10,690 bases of DNA from an uncultured Methylococcaceae bacterium (GTDB lineage Bacteria; Pseudomonadota; Gammaproteobacteria; Methylococcales; Methylomonadaceae), in NCBI GenBank assembly GCA_903939355.1, contig CAJAHC010000073.1:1-10690 (forward strand), read 5' to 3'. Under the pieces are notes generated by a model, which was not told the origin of the DNA, did not search any database, and was given only the letters and a program-made list of their open reading frames with translations. A program made the position numbers and the translations under genes. Position 1 is the first letter of the stretch; every line of letters starts with the position of its first letter. Positions 1 through 6,194 of the stretch are shown here, one piece after another.

Positions 1-955
1 AGCTATTGTGCAAGCTTTTATACCTCAATATTATTTCGATAAGCCAGTACCTTATGAGTTAATAGTTAGTCATGAGTTGGAAGAAACAGCATTATTAATT
101 GAAGTATTAGCGGGTCAGGCTAAGCATCCGGTAGCTATCGCTAGCAACGTAAGAGGTGAACGTTTAAAATGGCTACAAATAGCCATTACCAACGCTGAAA
201 ATTCATTATTAAGTAAATTATCGGATAAGCAAGGTATTTATGCGCGGTTTCTTAGTTTACAAGAAGCATTAGGTTGTAAAAATATACCCAAGCGTTTGGA
301 ATGTTTTGATATTAGTCACACACAAGGTGATCAGACTGTTGCATCTTGTGTGGTTTTTAATAGAGAAGGGCCAGTAAAGTCAGCTTATCGTCGTTTTAAT
401 ATTACTGGCATTACTGGTGGCGATGATTATGCGGCTATTCATCAGGCTGTTTTTAGACGTTTTAAGCGTTTAAAACAGGGAGAACACGAAGCTCCAGATA
501 TATTGTTTATTGACGGTGGTAAAGGTCAAGTGCATGAAGCACAAAAGGCTTTAGCTGAGTTAGACATAAACAATGTTATGATAGTTGGCGTTTCAAAAGG
601 ACCTGCTAGAAAGGCTGGGATGGAAAAGCTGATCTTGGTTGATCAGGAGCATCCAATAGATGTGGCACCAAGTGCAGGTGGTTTATTGCTGATTCAAAAT
701 ATACGCGATGAAGCGCATAGATTTGCAATAACAGGTCATAGAATGCGCAGAGGCAAGGCCTCAAGAGAATCAATTTTGGAGAGCATTTCTGGGTTAGGCG
801 TTAAGCGAAGACAAGTTTTATTAAAACAGTTTGGGGGGCTACAAGGTATTTCATCTGCAAGTGTAGATGCACTTTGTAGTGTAGATGGCATCAGTCGGCA
901 GTTGGCGCAGCGAATTTACGAACTATTTCATCATCAAGATGACGATTCAATTTAA
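1..955 (+). CDS. uvrC: UvrABC system protein C, 3' part (5' end outside window)
   Basis: This is the C-terminal part of UvrC, the nuclease subunit of UvrABC nucleotide excision repair that cuts on both sides of a DNA lesion. The reading frame is open from the first bases, so the gene starts upstream; about 317 of the usual roughly 600 residues are present. Counting from the Val codon at position 8, the RNase H-like nuclease domain that makes the 5' cut shows CFDISHTQGDQT (Asp101), ITGGDDYAA (Asp139/140), FIDGGKGQ (Asp169) and IRDEAHRFA (His237), matching the family's catalytic Asp/Asp/Asp/His set. Tandem helix-hairpin-helix DNA-binding motifs follow at about 256-312 (SISGLGVKRRQ, VDGISRQLAQ). 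The N-terminal GIY-YIG domain and most of the UvrB-binding region lie outside the window. The stop TAA is at 953-955 and the last 17 bp overlap pgsA, so the two are probably co-transcribed. Identification is secure. Confidence 0.97.
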   Translation, partial: AIVQAFIPQYYFDKPVPYELIVSHELEETALLIEVLAGQAKHPVAIASNVRGERLKWLQIAITNAENSLLSKLSDKQGIYARFLSLQEALGCKNIPKRLECFDISHTQGDQTVASCVVFNREGPVKSAYRRFNITGITGGDDYAAIHQAVFRRFKRLKQGEHEAPDILFIDGGKGQVHEAQKALAELDINNVMIVGVSKGPARKAGMEKLILVDQEHPIDVAPSAGGLLLIQNIRDEAHRFAITGHRMRRGKASRESILESISGLGVKRRQVLLKQFGGLQGISSASVDALCSVDGISRQLAQRIYELFHHQDDDSI

Positions 956-1502
956 TATACCTACAAATCTTACACTTTTAAGAATTGCGTTAATTCCGTT
1001 ATTAGCCGTGGTTTTTTACTTGCCGTGGCAATACTCTAATTTTGCTTGCACGTTGATTTTTCTTTTAGCGGGGTTTACTGACTGGCTAGATGGTTATTTA
1101 GCTAGAAAAATGAAGCTTGAAACACCTTTTGGCGCTTTTTTAGATCCGGTAGCAGATAAATTGATGGTCACCATCATTCTGGTTTTAATTGTACAGCAAC
1201 AGGGAACACCCTATCTGGCCATTCCAGCGGCCATTATTATTGGTCGGGAAATTACTATTGCTTTCTTGCGAGAGTGGATGGCTGAAATAGGTCAGCGAGC
1301 ACAAGTTAAAGTCTCACAATTAGGTAAATGGAAAACGTCGGCTCAAATGTTGGCAATTGGCATGTTATTGTACCGTGATGACTTATTTGGATTGCCTATA
1401 AATTTAATGGGCTACGGTTTGTTATATATCGCAGCAGTATTAACACTTTGGTCCATGATTAGTTATTTGAGTGCTGCATTGGCAGTTATTAAGCAAGAAT
1501 AA
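939..1502 (+). CDS. pgsA: CDP-diacylglycerol--glycerol-3-phosphate 3-phosphatidyltransferase
   Basis: PgsA is an inner-membrane enzyme that transfers a phosphatidyl group from CDP-diacylglycerol to glycerol-3-phosphate, the committed step to phosphatidylglycerol and cardiolipin. The 187-residue product has the complete CDP-alcohol phosphatidyltransferase signature DG-x2-AR-x8-G-x3-D-x3-D: Asp51, Gly52, Ala55, Arg56, Gly65, Asp69 and Asp73. Hydrophobic segments lie at about 11-30, 35-47, 75-87, 93-110 and 155-175. I chose the ATG at 939 over an in-frame ATG at 885. It gives an N-terminus (MTIQFNIPTNLTLLRI) like that of E. coli PgsA and a normal length, whereas the earlier start adds 18 residues read from inside the uvrC coding sequence. 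The 17-bp overlap with uvrC suggests translational coupling. The uvrC-pgsA order is the usual gammaproteobacterial one, but I see no tRNA genes after it, unlike in E. coli. Confidence 0.96.
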   Translation: MTIQFNIPTNLTLLRIALIPLLAVVFYLPWQYSNFACTLIFLLAGFTDWLDGYLARKMKLETPFGAFLDPVADKLMVTIILVLIVQQQGTPYLAIPAAIIIGREITIAFLREWMAEIGQRAQVKVSQLGKWKTSAQMLAIGMLLYRDDLFGLPINLMGYGLLYIAAVLTLWSMISYLSAALAVIKQE

Positions 1503-1582
1503 TCAAGCTCGATGAGTTCTTGCCTGAGGGAAATAGTTTCAAGAAATAATCTCGTACATAAAGATTGTCAAAATTATAGAAA

Positions 1583-1759
1583 ATGAGATTAATTTGGGTG
1601 AAATACGGGGTATTGATCCGCAACTGGCATGTGCATACTTTTTTGGGCATTTTTAATAATACACTACGCTTAGTATTGGTGCGTGTTCTTGATAAAAAAG
1701 CAGATGTTTATCTCTCGCAAGCATGGATTTCAGCATGCAACGCTATAGCTAAAAAATAA
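1583..1759 (+). CDS. Possible small protein of 58 residues, unrecognised
   Basis: An ATG-initiated frame of 58 codons ends at TAA 1757-1759, in the gap between pgsA and the zinc-ribbon gene. The product begins MRLIWVKYGVLIRNW and ends ISACNAIAKK; it is basic, with a moderately hydrophobic middle (FLGIFNNTLRLVLVRVL). An in-frame TAG at 1577-1579 rules out an upstream extension. No convincing Shine-Dalgarno sequence precedes the ATG; a GTG at 1598 is an equally weak alternative. I do not recognise the protein. It could be a real small gene, the tail of a decayed one, or chance. It lies on the same strand as its neighbours and ends 25 bp before the next start. Confidence 0.25.
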   Translation: MRLIWVKYGVLIRNWHVHTFLGIFNNTLRLVLVRVLDKKADVYLSQAWISACNAIAKK

Positions 1760-1784
1760 TTATTATTTAGACTAAGGTAAAGCG

Positions 1785-1970
1785 ATGGGTGATGTTGTTC
1801 AGTTTAAACGGCTATCAGTGGCAGAACGCTATAAGGGAAAAACACTGTGTGATAGCGGTTTTCATAAATGGGAAGTACTAAAGGATCAGCAATTTGATGT
1901 TAAGCAGGGGAGATTAATGACGTTTTACCAATGTAAACACTGTGCTAAGATTAAATCTAGGGCTCTTTAG
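1785..1970 (+). CDS. Small zinc-ribbon-like protein, conserved hypothetical type
   Basis: This 61-residue soluble protein carries four probable zinc ligands: Cys22 and His27 in LCDSGFHKW, then Cys50 and Cys53 in YQCKHC. The spacing (C-x4-H, a 22-residue gap, then C-x2-C) suits a small zinc ribbon. The N-terminus (MGDVVQFKRLSVAERYKGK) is basic, as is the KIKSRAL tail, so nucleic-acid or protein binding is plausible but only inferred. The start is supported by AAGG at 1774-1777, seven bases before the ATG. It has the look of the short uncharacterised gammaproteobacterial proteins with an FDVKQGRL core and a C-terminal Cys pair; this is a recollection and was not checked by search. It lies 282 bp after pgsA on the same strand and ends at a hairpin facing a convergent gene. 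The function is unknown. Confidence 0.8.
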   Translation: MGDVVQFKRLSVAERYKGKTLCDSGFHKWEVLKDQQFDVKQGRLMTFYQCKHCAKIKSRAL

Positions 1971-1997
1971 GTCTTACTTAATTTCTGCTGAGTTTAC

Positions 1998-2027
1998 AGC
2001 CTCTCGGTTCTTACTTACAGAGAGGCT
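1998..2027. terminator. Hairpin between convergent genes, possible bidirectional terminator
   Basis: A perfect 8-bp inverted repeat (AGCCTCTC at 1998-2005, GAGAGGCT at 2020-2027) with a 14-nt loop lies in the 68-bp gap between the convergent genes ending at 1970 (+) and 2039 (-). Its GC-rich stem stands out from AT-rich surroundings. The flanks are AT-rich, but neither strand has a classic long T-run (plus: ATAATTTACAATT), so termination is inferred mainly from position. Confidence 0.5.
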
Positions 2028-2038
2028 ATAATTTACAA

Positions 2039-2569
2039 TTAGTTATGATCTAGTAAGCTGTTTAGTTCTGCATTTATCATTGTCTCGTAGTGACGGTATA
2101 AAACAGAATCAGTCGGAATATTCGCATCAATTCGATCATTAGTTTTAGTCGAAGCATCCTTTTTCGAGTCTGGTGCTTTGTTTTTAATTGGTGTTTTTCC
2201 AATCTGAGGAGAATCAGAGTTTAAGTTTGTAAGATAATGCCTTCTCAACACTGAATCTTCTGGGATATTGGTAGCTGATATTTTTTGAGTCTGAACGATT
2301 GGTTTTGATTCAACAACTGGTTCAATTGCGACTTTAGGAGGGCTTTCTGGGGCTTTTGCTTGAGGTGTTACTGGTGGAGTTGTATTGGCTTTTACAGGGT
2401 TTTCTGAAGTTGTTGCTTGCACTGGTTTTGGCGTAACTGTTGTTTCAGGCTTCGTCGCCGATATTGGCTTAATGGCTTGAGTTTTTTCTCCAGCCTTAGC
2501 CGCAGATTCTTGGTAGTTGTTAAGTAATGTTTTTATTTTAGAAATAATGCTTTGAAAAAATTCATTCAT
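2039..2569 (-). CDS. Hypothetical Pro/Lys/Thr-rich protein with a duplicated IPxDSVLxRHY motif
   Basis: I do not recognise this 176-residue protein. Four parts are visible: an N-terminal, probably amphipathic helix (MNEFFQSIISKIKTLLNNYQ, residues 1-20); a long low-complexity linker rich in Pro, Lys, Thr and Val (about 28-97); a first motif NIPEDSVLRRHYLTNLNS (about 101-118); and, after a charged spacer, a second copy NIPTDSVLYRHYETMINAEL (about 150-169) close to the C-terminus. The two copies share N-I-P-x-D-S-V-L-x-R-H-Y, then T and N further on. There is no signal peptide, lipobox or clear membrane segment, so a cytoplasmic protein that may touch the membrane or a partner is the simplest reading. 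The start is uncertain: I prefer the ATG at 2569, but an in-frame GTG at 2578 would add three residues, and neither has a clear Shine-Dalgarno sequence. Linker plus short repeated motifs suggests a scaffold or docking role; this is inference. Confidence 0.75.
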   Translation of the reverse strand: MNEFFQSIISKIKTLLNNYQESAAKAGEKTQAIKPISATKPETTVTPKPVQATTSENPVKANTTPPVTPQAKAPESPPKVAIEPVVESKPIVQTQKISATNIPEDSVLRRHYLTNLNSDSPQIGKTPIKNKAPDSKKDASTKTNDRIDANIPTDSVLYRHYETMINAELNSLLDHN

Positions 2570-2624
2570 GGTTATCACACTGATTCGGATTTAATTAAAG
2601 AGAGCTAGTTTTCGAGGAATTCTT

Positions 2625-2636
2625 TCTGATATCAGA
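2625..2636. promoter_or_regulatory. 12-bp perfect palindrome upstream of the duplicated-motif gene
   Basis: TCTGATATCAGA reads identically on both strands and lies 56 bp upstream of the ATG at 2569, in a promoter-proximal position for that minus-strand gene. It could be an operator half-site pair, but a 12-bp palindrome also occurs by chance in AT-rich DNA. No strong sigma-70 promoter is visible next to it. Confidence 0.2.
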
Positions 2637-2806
2637 TAAGAACACGTTTTTTATATTCTACATGAGCTAATTTGACCGTAATTTAGCTGCTCAGTAGTTT
2701 TATGGTCTGAACTATAACACTTGTTGCTTAAGTTGGCGACAGCCAGATTAATAATATTTCACCAATTATCAACTTATTTTTAAAAGTATTATTTTAATAT
2801 CCATTA

Positions 2807-2833
2807 TGTATTTTCTTAGGATCTGAAAATACA
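2807..2833 (-). terminator. Hairpin just after the mtaD stop codon, weak terminator candidate
   Basis: A 9-bp perfect inverted repeat (TGTATTTTC at 2807-2815, GAAAATACA at 2825-2833) with a 9-nt loop begins four bases downstream of the mtaD stop on the minus strand. The stem is AT-rich and the following minus-strand bases (TAATGG) are not a T-tract, so termination would be weak. Position is the main support. Confidence 0.35.
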
Positions 2834-2837
2834 ATAT

Positions 2838-4148
2838 TCAAGTCGACAAGTGCCGCTGCCAATCAGCGATTTTCACTTTTAGATCAATAATATTAATGGT
2901 GGTTAAATGACGTTCTTTTAATAATCGTTTCCCTTCTACCCAAACATCTGTGACTTGTTGTCGACTGGCTGCATAAACGATTTGCGATACGGGGCAGTAG
3001 AGAGGTTGAGTTTCAAGATGGTTTAAATCAATAGCAATAATATCAGCGGCTTTACCTATACTAAGTGAGCCACAACAGTTATCAAGGCCCAATGCTTTAG
3101 CACCATTAATGGTAGCCATGCGTAAGGCGGTCATCGCGGGAATGGCGCTGGCATCATTGGCAACTGCTTTGCCAAGTAAGGCTGCAGTACGCATTTCTCC
3201 AAACATATCGAGATCGTTGTTGCTGGCAGCGCCATCAGTGCCTAGAGCGACATTGATTCCAGCATTAAGACATTTGGTAGTTTGGCAAAAACCACTGGCC
3301 AGTTTTAGATTAGATTCCGGACAATGCACTATATGAGCACCAGATTCTGCTAACAAGGTAATTTCTTCATCGGTTAACTGAGTCATGTGCACGGCTATCA
3401 ATGATGGATTGACCAAACCTAAATCCTGCAACCGTTTTAAAGGTCGACTTCCGTATTCTGATTGAGCCTGCTCGACTTCATGCAAGGTTTCGTGAAGATG
3501 GATATGAATTGGTAACTTTAATTCATCAGCTAGCGTTTTGATTTTTTGCAAAGGTTCATCAGATACAGTGTAAGGTGCATGTGGTGCAAAAGCGGTCGTG
3601 CAAAGGTCGGAATGGCGTAGTTGCTCATGCAAGGTTAAGCCTTTTTCAATATATTCATTACTATTTCGCGCCCAGGCTGATGGAAAATCAATAACAATTA
3701 ACCCCACTGTAGATCTTATACCATGGTGTATAGCTTGTTTTGCTGTGATGTCAGGAAAAAAATACATATCATTAAAACAGGTGGTTCCACCCAGAATCAT
3801 TTCGGCAATTGCTAAATCGGTACCATCTTTGACAAAGGCTTCGCTCATCCATTTTTGCTCCAGTGGCCAAATGTGATTATTTAGCCAATCCATGAGAGGT
3901 AGATCGTCTGCAATGCCGCGCATTAAAGTCATTGCAGCATGGGTGTGACAGTTGATTAAGCCAGGCAGTAAGGCATGATTTTCCAGGTTTTCAGTAGTTT
4001 TTCCTTGGTATTTTTGTTTGGCAAGTTCTGTAGGTAATAAATCTATTATTTTTCCACTATCAACCACTAAACTATGGTGGTCATAGGTTACGGATTCTGG
4101 TTCAACGGGTATAATCCAGCGAGCATGTATAAGAGTATCGACTATCAT
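2838..4148 (-). CDS. mtaD: TRZ/ATZ-family amidohydrolase, probable 5-methylthioadenosine/S-adenosylhomocysteine deaminase
   Basis: This 436-residue metal-dependent hydrolase of the amidohydrolase superfamily probably deaminates 5'-methylthioadenosine (and perhaps S-adenosylhomocysteine) to the inosine form in the cytoplasm. The metal and catalytic residues are visible: NCHTHAAM (His68, His70), FAPHAPYT (His190), HIHLHET (His217 with Glu220), AVHMTQ (His254) and GTDGAASNNDLDMF (Asp305). The C-terminal part (about 365-410, GKAADIIAIDL onward) completes the small composite beta domain typical of the family. Length is normal and the frame is intact. The ATG at 4146-4148 follows an AGGA-like site at moderate spacing. 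The divergent neighbour is mtnA, a later enzyme of MTA salvage, which supports the MTA-deaminase reading. In Pseudomonas this route runs deaminase, then methylthioinosine phosphorylase, then MtnA. Family membership is secure; exact substrate is inferred, since related members act on guanine, triazines or other purine-like rings. Confidence 0.88.
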   Translation of the reverse strand: MIVDTLIHARWIIPVEPESVTYDHHSLVVDSGKIIDLLPTELAKQKYQGKTTENLENHALLPGLINCHTHAAMTLMRGIADDLPLMDWLNNHIWPLEQKWMSEAFVKDGTDLAIAEMILGGTTCFNDMYFFPDITAKQAIHHGIRSTVGLIVIDFPSAWARNSNEYIEKGLTLHEQLRHSDLCTTAFAPHAPYTVSDEPLQKIKTLADELKLPIHIHLHETLHEVEQAQSEYGSRPLKRLQDLGLVNPSLIAVHMTQLTDEEITLLAESGAHIVHCPESNLKLASGFCQTTKCLNAGINVALGTDGAASNNDLDMFGEMRTAALLGKAVANDASAIPAMTALRMATINGAKALGLDNCCGSLSIGKAADIIAIDLNHLETQPLYCPVSQIVYAASRQQVTDVWVEGKRLLKERHLTTINIIDLKVKIADWQRHLST

Positions 4149-4208
4149 GAGGGATCCTGTGAGTGTAATTTAACATTACTGTTTGTGATTGGTGGATTAT
4201 CTTAAACA

Positions 4209-4218
4209 TATCGCGATA
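4209..4218. promoter_or_regulatory. Palindrome in the mtaD-mtnA divergent intergenic region
   Basis: TATCGCGATA is a perfect 10-bp palindrome in the 120-bp gap between the divergent mtaD and mtnA starts. It overlaps GATAAT (4215-4220), a near match to a sigma-70 -10 box on the plus strand, although no good -35 box lies at the right distance. A repressor site acting on one or both genes is possible but unproven. Confidence 0.22.
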
Positions 4219-4268
4219 ATGTCTACTTACTGAAATTATAACTTTTTACCATCAGGTTTTATTAAATA

Positions 4269-5312
4269 ATGACTGAACAAAATAAGAAAACGGTGCAAGC
4301 TTTGCAATGGACGGGCACCTCATTAAAAGTCTTGGATCAGCGGCAATTACCGGAAAAACTTGTTTATGATGAGTATCAGGATGCAGCAGGCGTTACGGAG
4401 GCAATTACAACCATGCGAGTTCGAGGTGCTCCCGCTATTGGCATAGCAGCGGCTTATGGCGTCGCACTTTCTGTTATCCAGCATTGTGCAGAAAATCCTG
4501 AAGACTGGCAACAAAAAGTAGCCATTGATATTGCTTTGCTGGCAAAGTCCAGACCAACAGCAGTGAATTTGTTTTGGGCGTTGGAGCAGATGAAAGGCTT
4601 GTTAGATAGCTCGTTAACTAATCCTCAGGCAGTTATTATTGCCTGTGCCGAGAAAATACATACGAATGATATAGTTGCTAACATCAAAATGGGTGAGCTG
4701 GGGGCTGATCTTCTTGCAGGAGTAAAAGGGGTTATGACTCATTGTAATACTGGCGCATTGGCCACCGGTGGTTACGGGACTGCACTTGGTGTTATTCGGA
4801 GTGCAACGCAAAGACAGTCTTTAAAGGTTTATGCAGGAGAAACCCGTCCTTGGTTACAAGGCGCACGATTAACTGTTTGGGAGTTGGCGCAAGATGGAAT
4901 CCCAGTTACTCTGTTGGCTGATTCAGCAGCTGCTTGGTTAATGAAGTCAGGTGCTATCGATTGGGTTATTGTAGGTGCTGATAGGATTGCTGCTAATGGT
5001 GATACAGCCAATAAAATAGGTACATATTCTTTGGCAGTATTGGCCAAGCAGCATAATGTCAAGTTTATGGTGGTAGCGCCCACTTCTACCATCGATTGGA
5101 CTATTTCAAATGGCAATCAAATTGAAATTGAACAACGCGATAAAAATGAATTGTTGCCCGATTGTTATAATAAAGAAGGATTGTTAGTTGGCGCTTGGAA
5201 TCCGGTATTTGACGTAACCCCTGGTGACTTAATTACAGCCGTTGTAACTGAAAGTGGTGTGGTTTTAAACCCAACTGAACAAGGTATGAGAGGGTTAAAA
5301 AATGTTATTTGA
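4269..5312 (+). CDS. mtnA: S-methyl-5-thioribose-1-phosphate isomerase
   Basis: MtnA converts 5-methylthioribose-1-phosphate to 5-methylthioribulose-1-phosphate in the methionine salvage pathway; it is cytoplasmic and related to eIF-2B subunits. The 347-residue product is of normal length. Visible family motifs are RVRGAPAIGIAAAYG (residues 50-64), THCNTGALATGGYGTALG with the catalytic Cys159, ETRPWLQGARLTVWEL (191-206), GADRIAANGDTANKIGTY with the catalytic Asp238, and FDVTPGDLITAVVTESGV near the C-terminus. The ATG at 4269 gives the expected N-terminus, although the upstream Shine-Dalgarno match is poor. Its 3' end overlaps the cysZ-family gene by 11 bp, implying co-translation, and mtaD is divergent upstream. 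The later enzymes of the pathway (MtnB, MtnC, MtnD) and the nucleoside phosphorylase are not in the window. Confidence 0.96.
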   Translation: MTEQNKKTVQALQWTGTSLKVLDQRQLPEKLVYDEYQDAAGVTEAITTMRVRGAPAIGIAAAYGVALSVIQHCAENPEDWQQKVAIDIALLAKSRPTAVNLFWALEQMKGLLDSSLTNPQAVIIACAEKIHTNDIVANIKMGELGADLLAGVKGVMTHCNTGALATGGYGTALGVIRSATQRQSLKVYAGETRPWLQGARLTVWELAQDGIPVTLLADSAAAWLMKSGAIDWVIVGADRIAANGDTANKIGTYSLAVLAKQHNVKFMVVAPTSTIDWTISNGNQIEIEQRDKNELLPDCYNKEGLLVGAWNPVFDVTPGDLITAVVTESGVVLNPTEQGMRGLKNVI

Positions 5313-6024
5313 CAAGAAAGGGAACAATCCGGCTTTGGCGGTGGGTTATTTATTTAAAGGTCTGAGCTTATTGACCAGTTCTCAGTTACGTTCCTTTATA
5401 TTTATTCCAATTATAATTAATGTTGTGTTGTACAGCACAGCTTTGATACTGGGTTATTACTATATTTCTGATTTGATTAGCCAGTTTATTCCCGGGTGGT
5501 TGCAATGGTTAAGCTGGATATTATGGCCGTTATTTTTTATCAGTTTTTTTATCGCCGGTTTTTTTACTTTTACCGTATTGGCTAACTTGTTTGCAGCCCC
5601 ATTTTACGGCAAATTATCGGCTAAAACTCTGGCGCTTATAACTGGACAAACTAGGCCGACGGCTGAGCAGCCATTGGCCAAAGTAATGATGGCAGAAGTA
5701 AAGCGTGCGGGTTATTTGTTCAGTAGAGCTTTGCCTTTATTAATAATAACTTTTATTCCAGGTATCAATGTACTTGCGCCGTTCTTGTGGGCATTGTTCG
5801 GCGCTTGGGGAATGACACTGGAATACATGGCTTACCCATTGGAAAATGAAGGCGTTTTGTTTTCTGAGCAAAAACAATTGGTCAAAAGTATACGAATGGG
5901 TGCCTTAAGCTTTGGCGCGGTTGCAGCTATGGGATTGACGATTCCATTGATAAATATCATTATTGCACCAGCCGCTGTCATTGGTGCGACGATTTATTTT
6001 AATGAAGTGAAACAAGAGGGGTAA
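5302..6024 (+). CDS. cysZ: CysZ-family (EI24 domain) sulfate transport membrane protein
   Basis: CysZ is an inner-membrane protein that mediates sulfate uptake for cysteine synthesis. The 240-residue product, close to E. coli CysZ in length (about 250), has hydrophobic stretches at about 31-54, 68-97, 140-172 and 200-233, with no signal peptide. It shares recognisable CysZ blocks: PGWLQWLSWILWPL (64-77), LANLFAAPFYGKL (93-105), an FIPGIN loop (151-156), AYPLEN (177-182) and MGALSFG followed by IPLINIIIAPAAVIGAT (199-230). The ATG at 5302 has AGAGGG shortly upstream, inside the end of mtnA, and overlaps that gene by 11 bp. Coupling to mtnA puts sulfate uptake and methylthioribose salvage in one transcript, a sensible sulfur pairing. 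The EI24 domain family is broader than CysZ, so transport specificity rests on the similarity described. Confidence 0.88.
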   Translation: MLFDKKGNNPALAVGYLFKGLSLLTSSQLRSFIFIPIIINVVLYSTALILGYYYISDLISQFIPGWLQWLSWILWPLFFISFFIAGFFTFTVLANLFAAPFYGKLSAKTLALITGQTRPTAEQPLAKVMMAEVKRAGYLFSRALPLLIITFIPGINVLAPFLWALFGAWGMTLEYMAYPLENEGVLFSEQKQLVKSIRMGALSFGAVAAMGLTIPLINIIIAPAAVIGATIYFNEVKQEG

Positions 6025-6084
6025 GATTAAATGCAGTTATAAAATAACCTCAGTAAAAGGCACACATCACGCGCCATTTAACTA

Positions 6085-6121
6085 GAAAATAAACCTTGTA
6101 ATGGATGAGATGTTTATTTTC
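6085..6121. terminator. AT-rich hairpin in the convergent cysZ / lipoprotein gap
   Basis: GAAAATAAAC (6085-6094) pairs perfectly with GTTTATTTTC (6112-6121) around a 17-nt loop. It sits between the convergent genes ending at 6024 (+) and 6195 (-), where a terminator for either strand is expected. The stem is AT-rich with no following T-tract, so support is modest. Confidence 0.35.
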
Positions 6122-6166
6122 CCCATCGTAGGTAAAAAAATGTCCGGATTTTTAACCAAGTCATCC

Positions 6167-6187
6167 TTTTACCCCAATGGGATAAAA
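6167..6187 (-). terminator. Short hairpin just after the PqiC-like gene
   Basis: TTTTACCCC pairs with GGGATAAAA across a 3-nt AAT loop, with one C-A mismatch. It begins about eight bases downstream of the minus-strand lipoprotein stop at 6195. No T-run follows on the minus strand, so it is only a candidate end point for the four-gene operon. Confidence 0.3.
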
Positions 6188-6194
6188 TACTTTA

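Noticed and set aside
885..938. Upstream ATG for pgsA adding 18 residues
   Set aside because: The extra residues are read from inside the uvrC coding sequence, and the ATG at 939 gives the N-terminus and length expected of PgsA.
1514..1544. Terminator for pgsA from TTCTTG / CAAGAA
   Set aside because: Only six base pairs around a 17-nt loop with no T-run; too weak to list.
1503..1784. tRNA genes downstream of pgsA, as in E. coli
   Set aside because: I found no cloverleaf, no TTCGA-type T-arm and no CCA end in this stretch.
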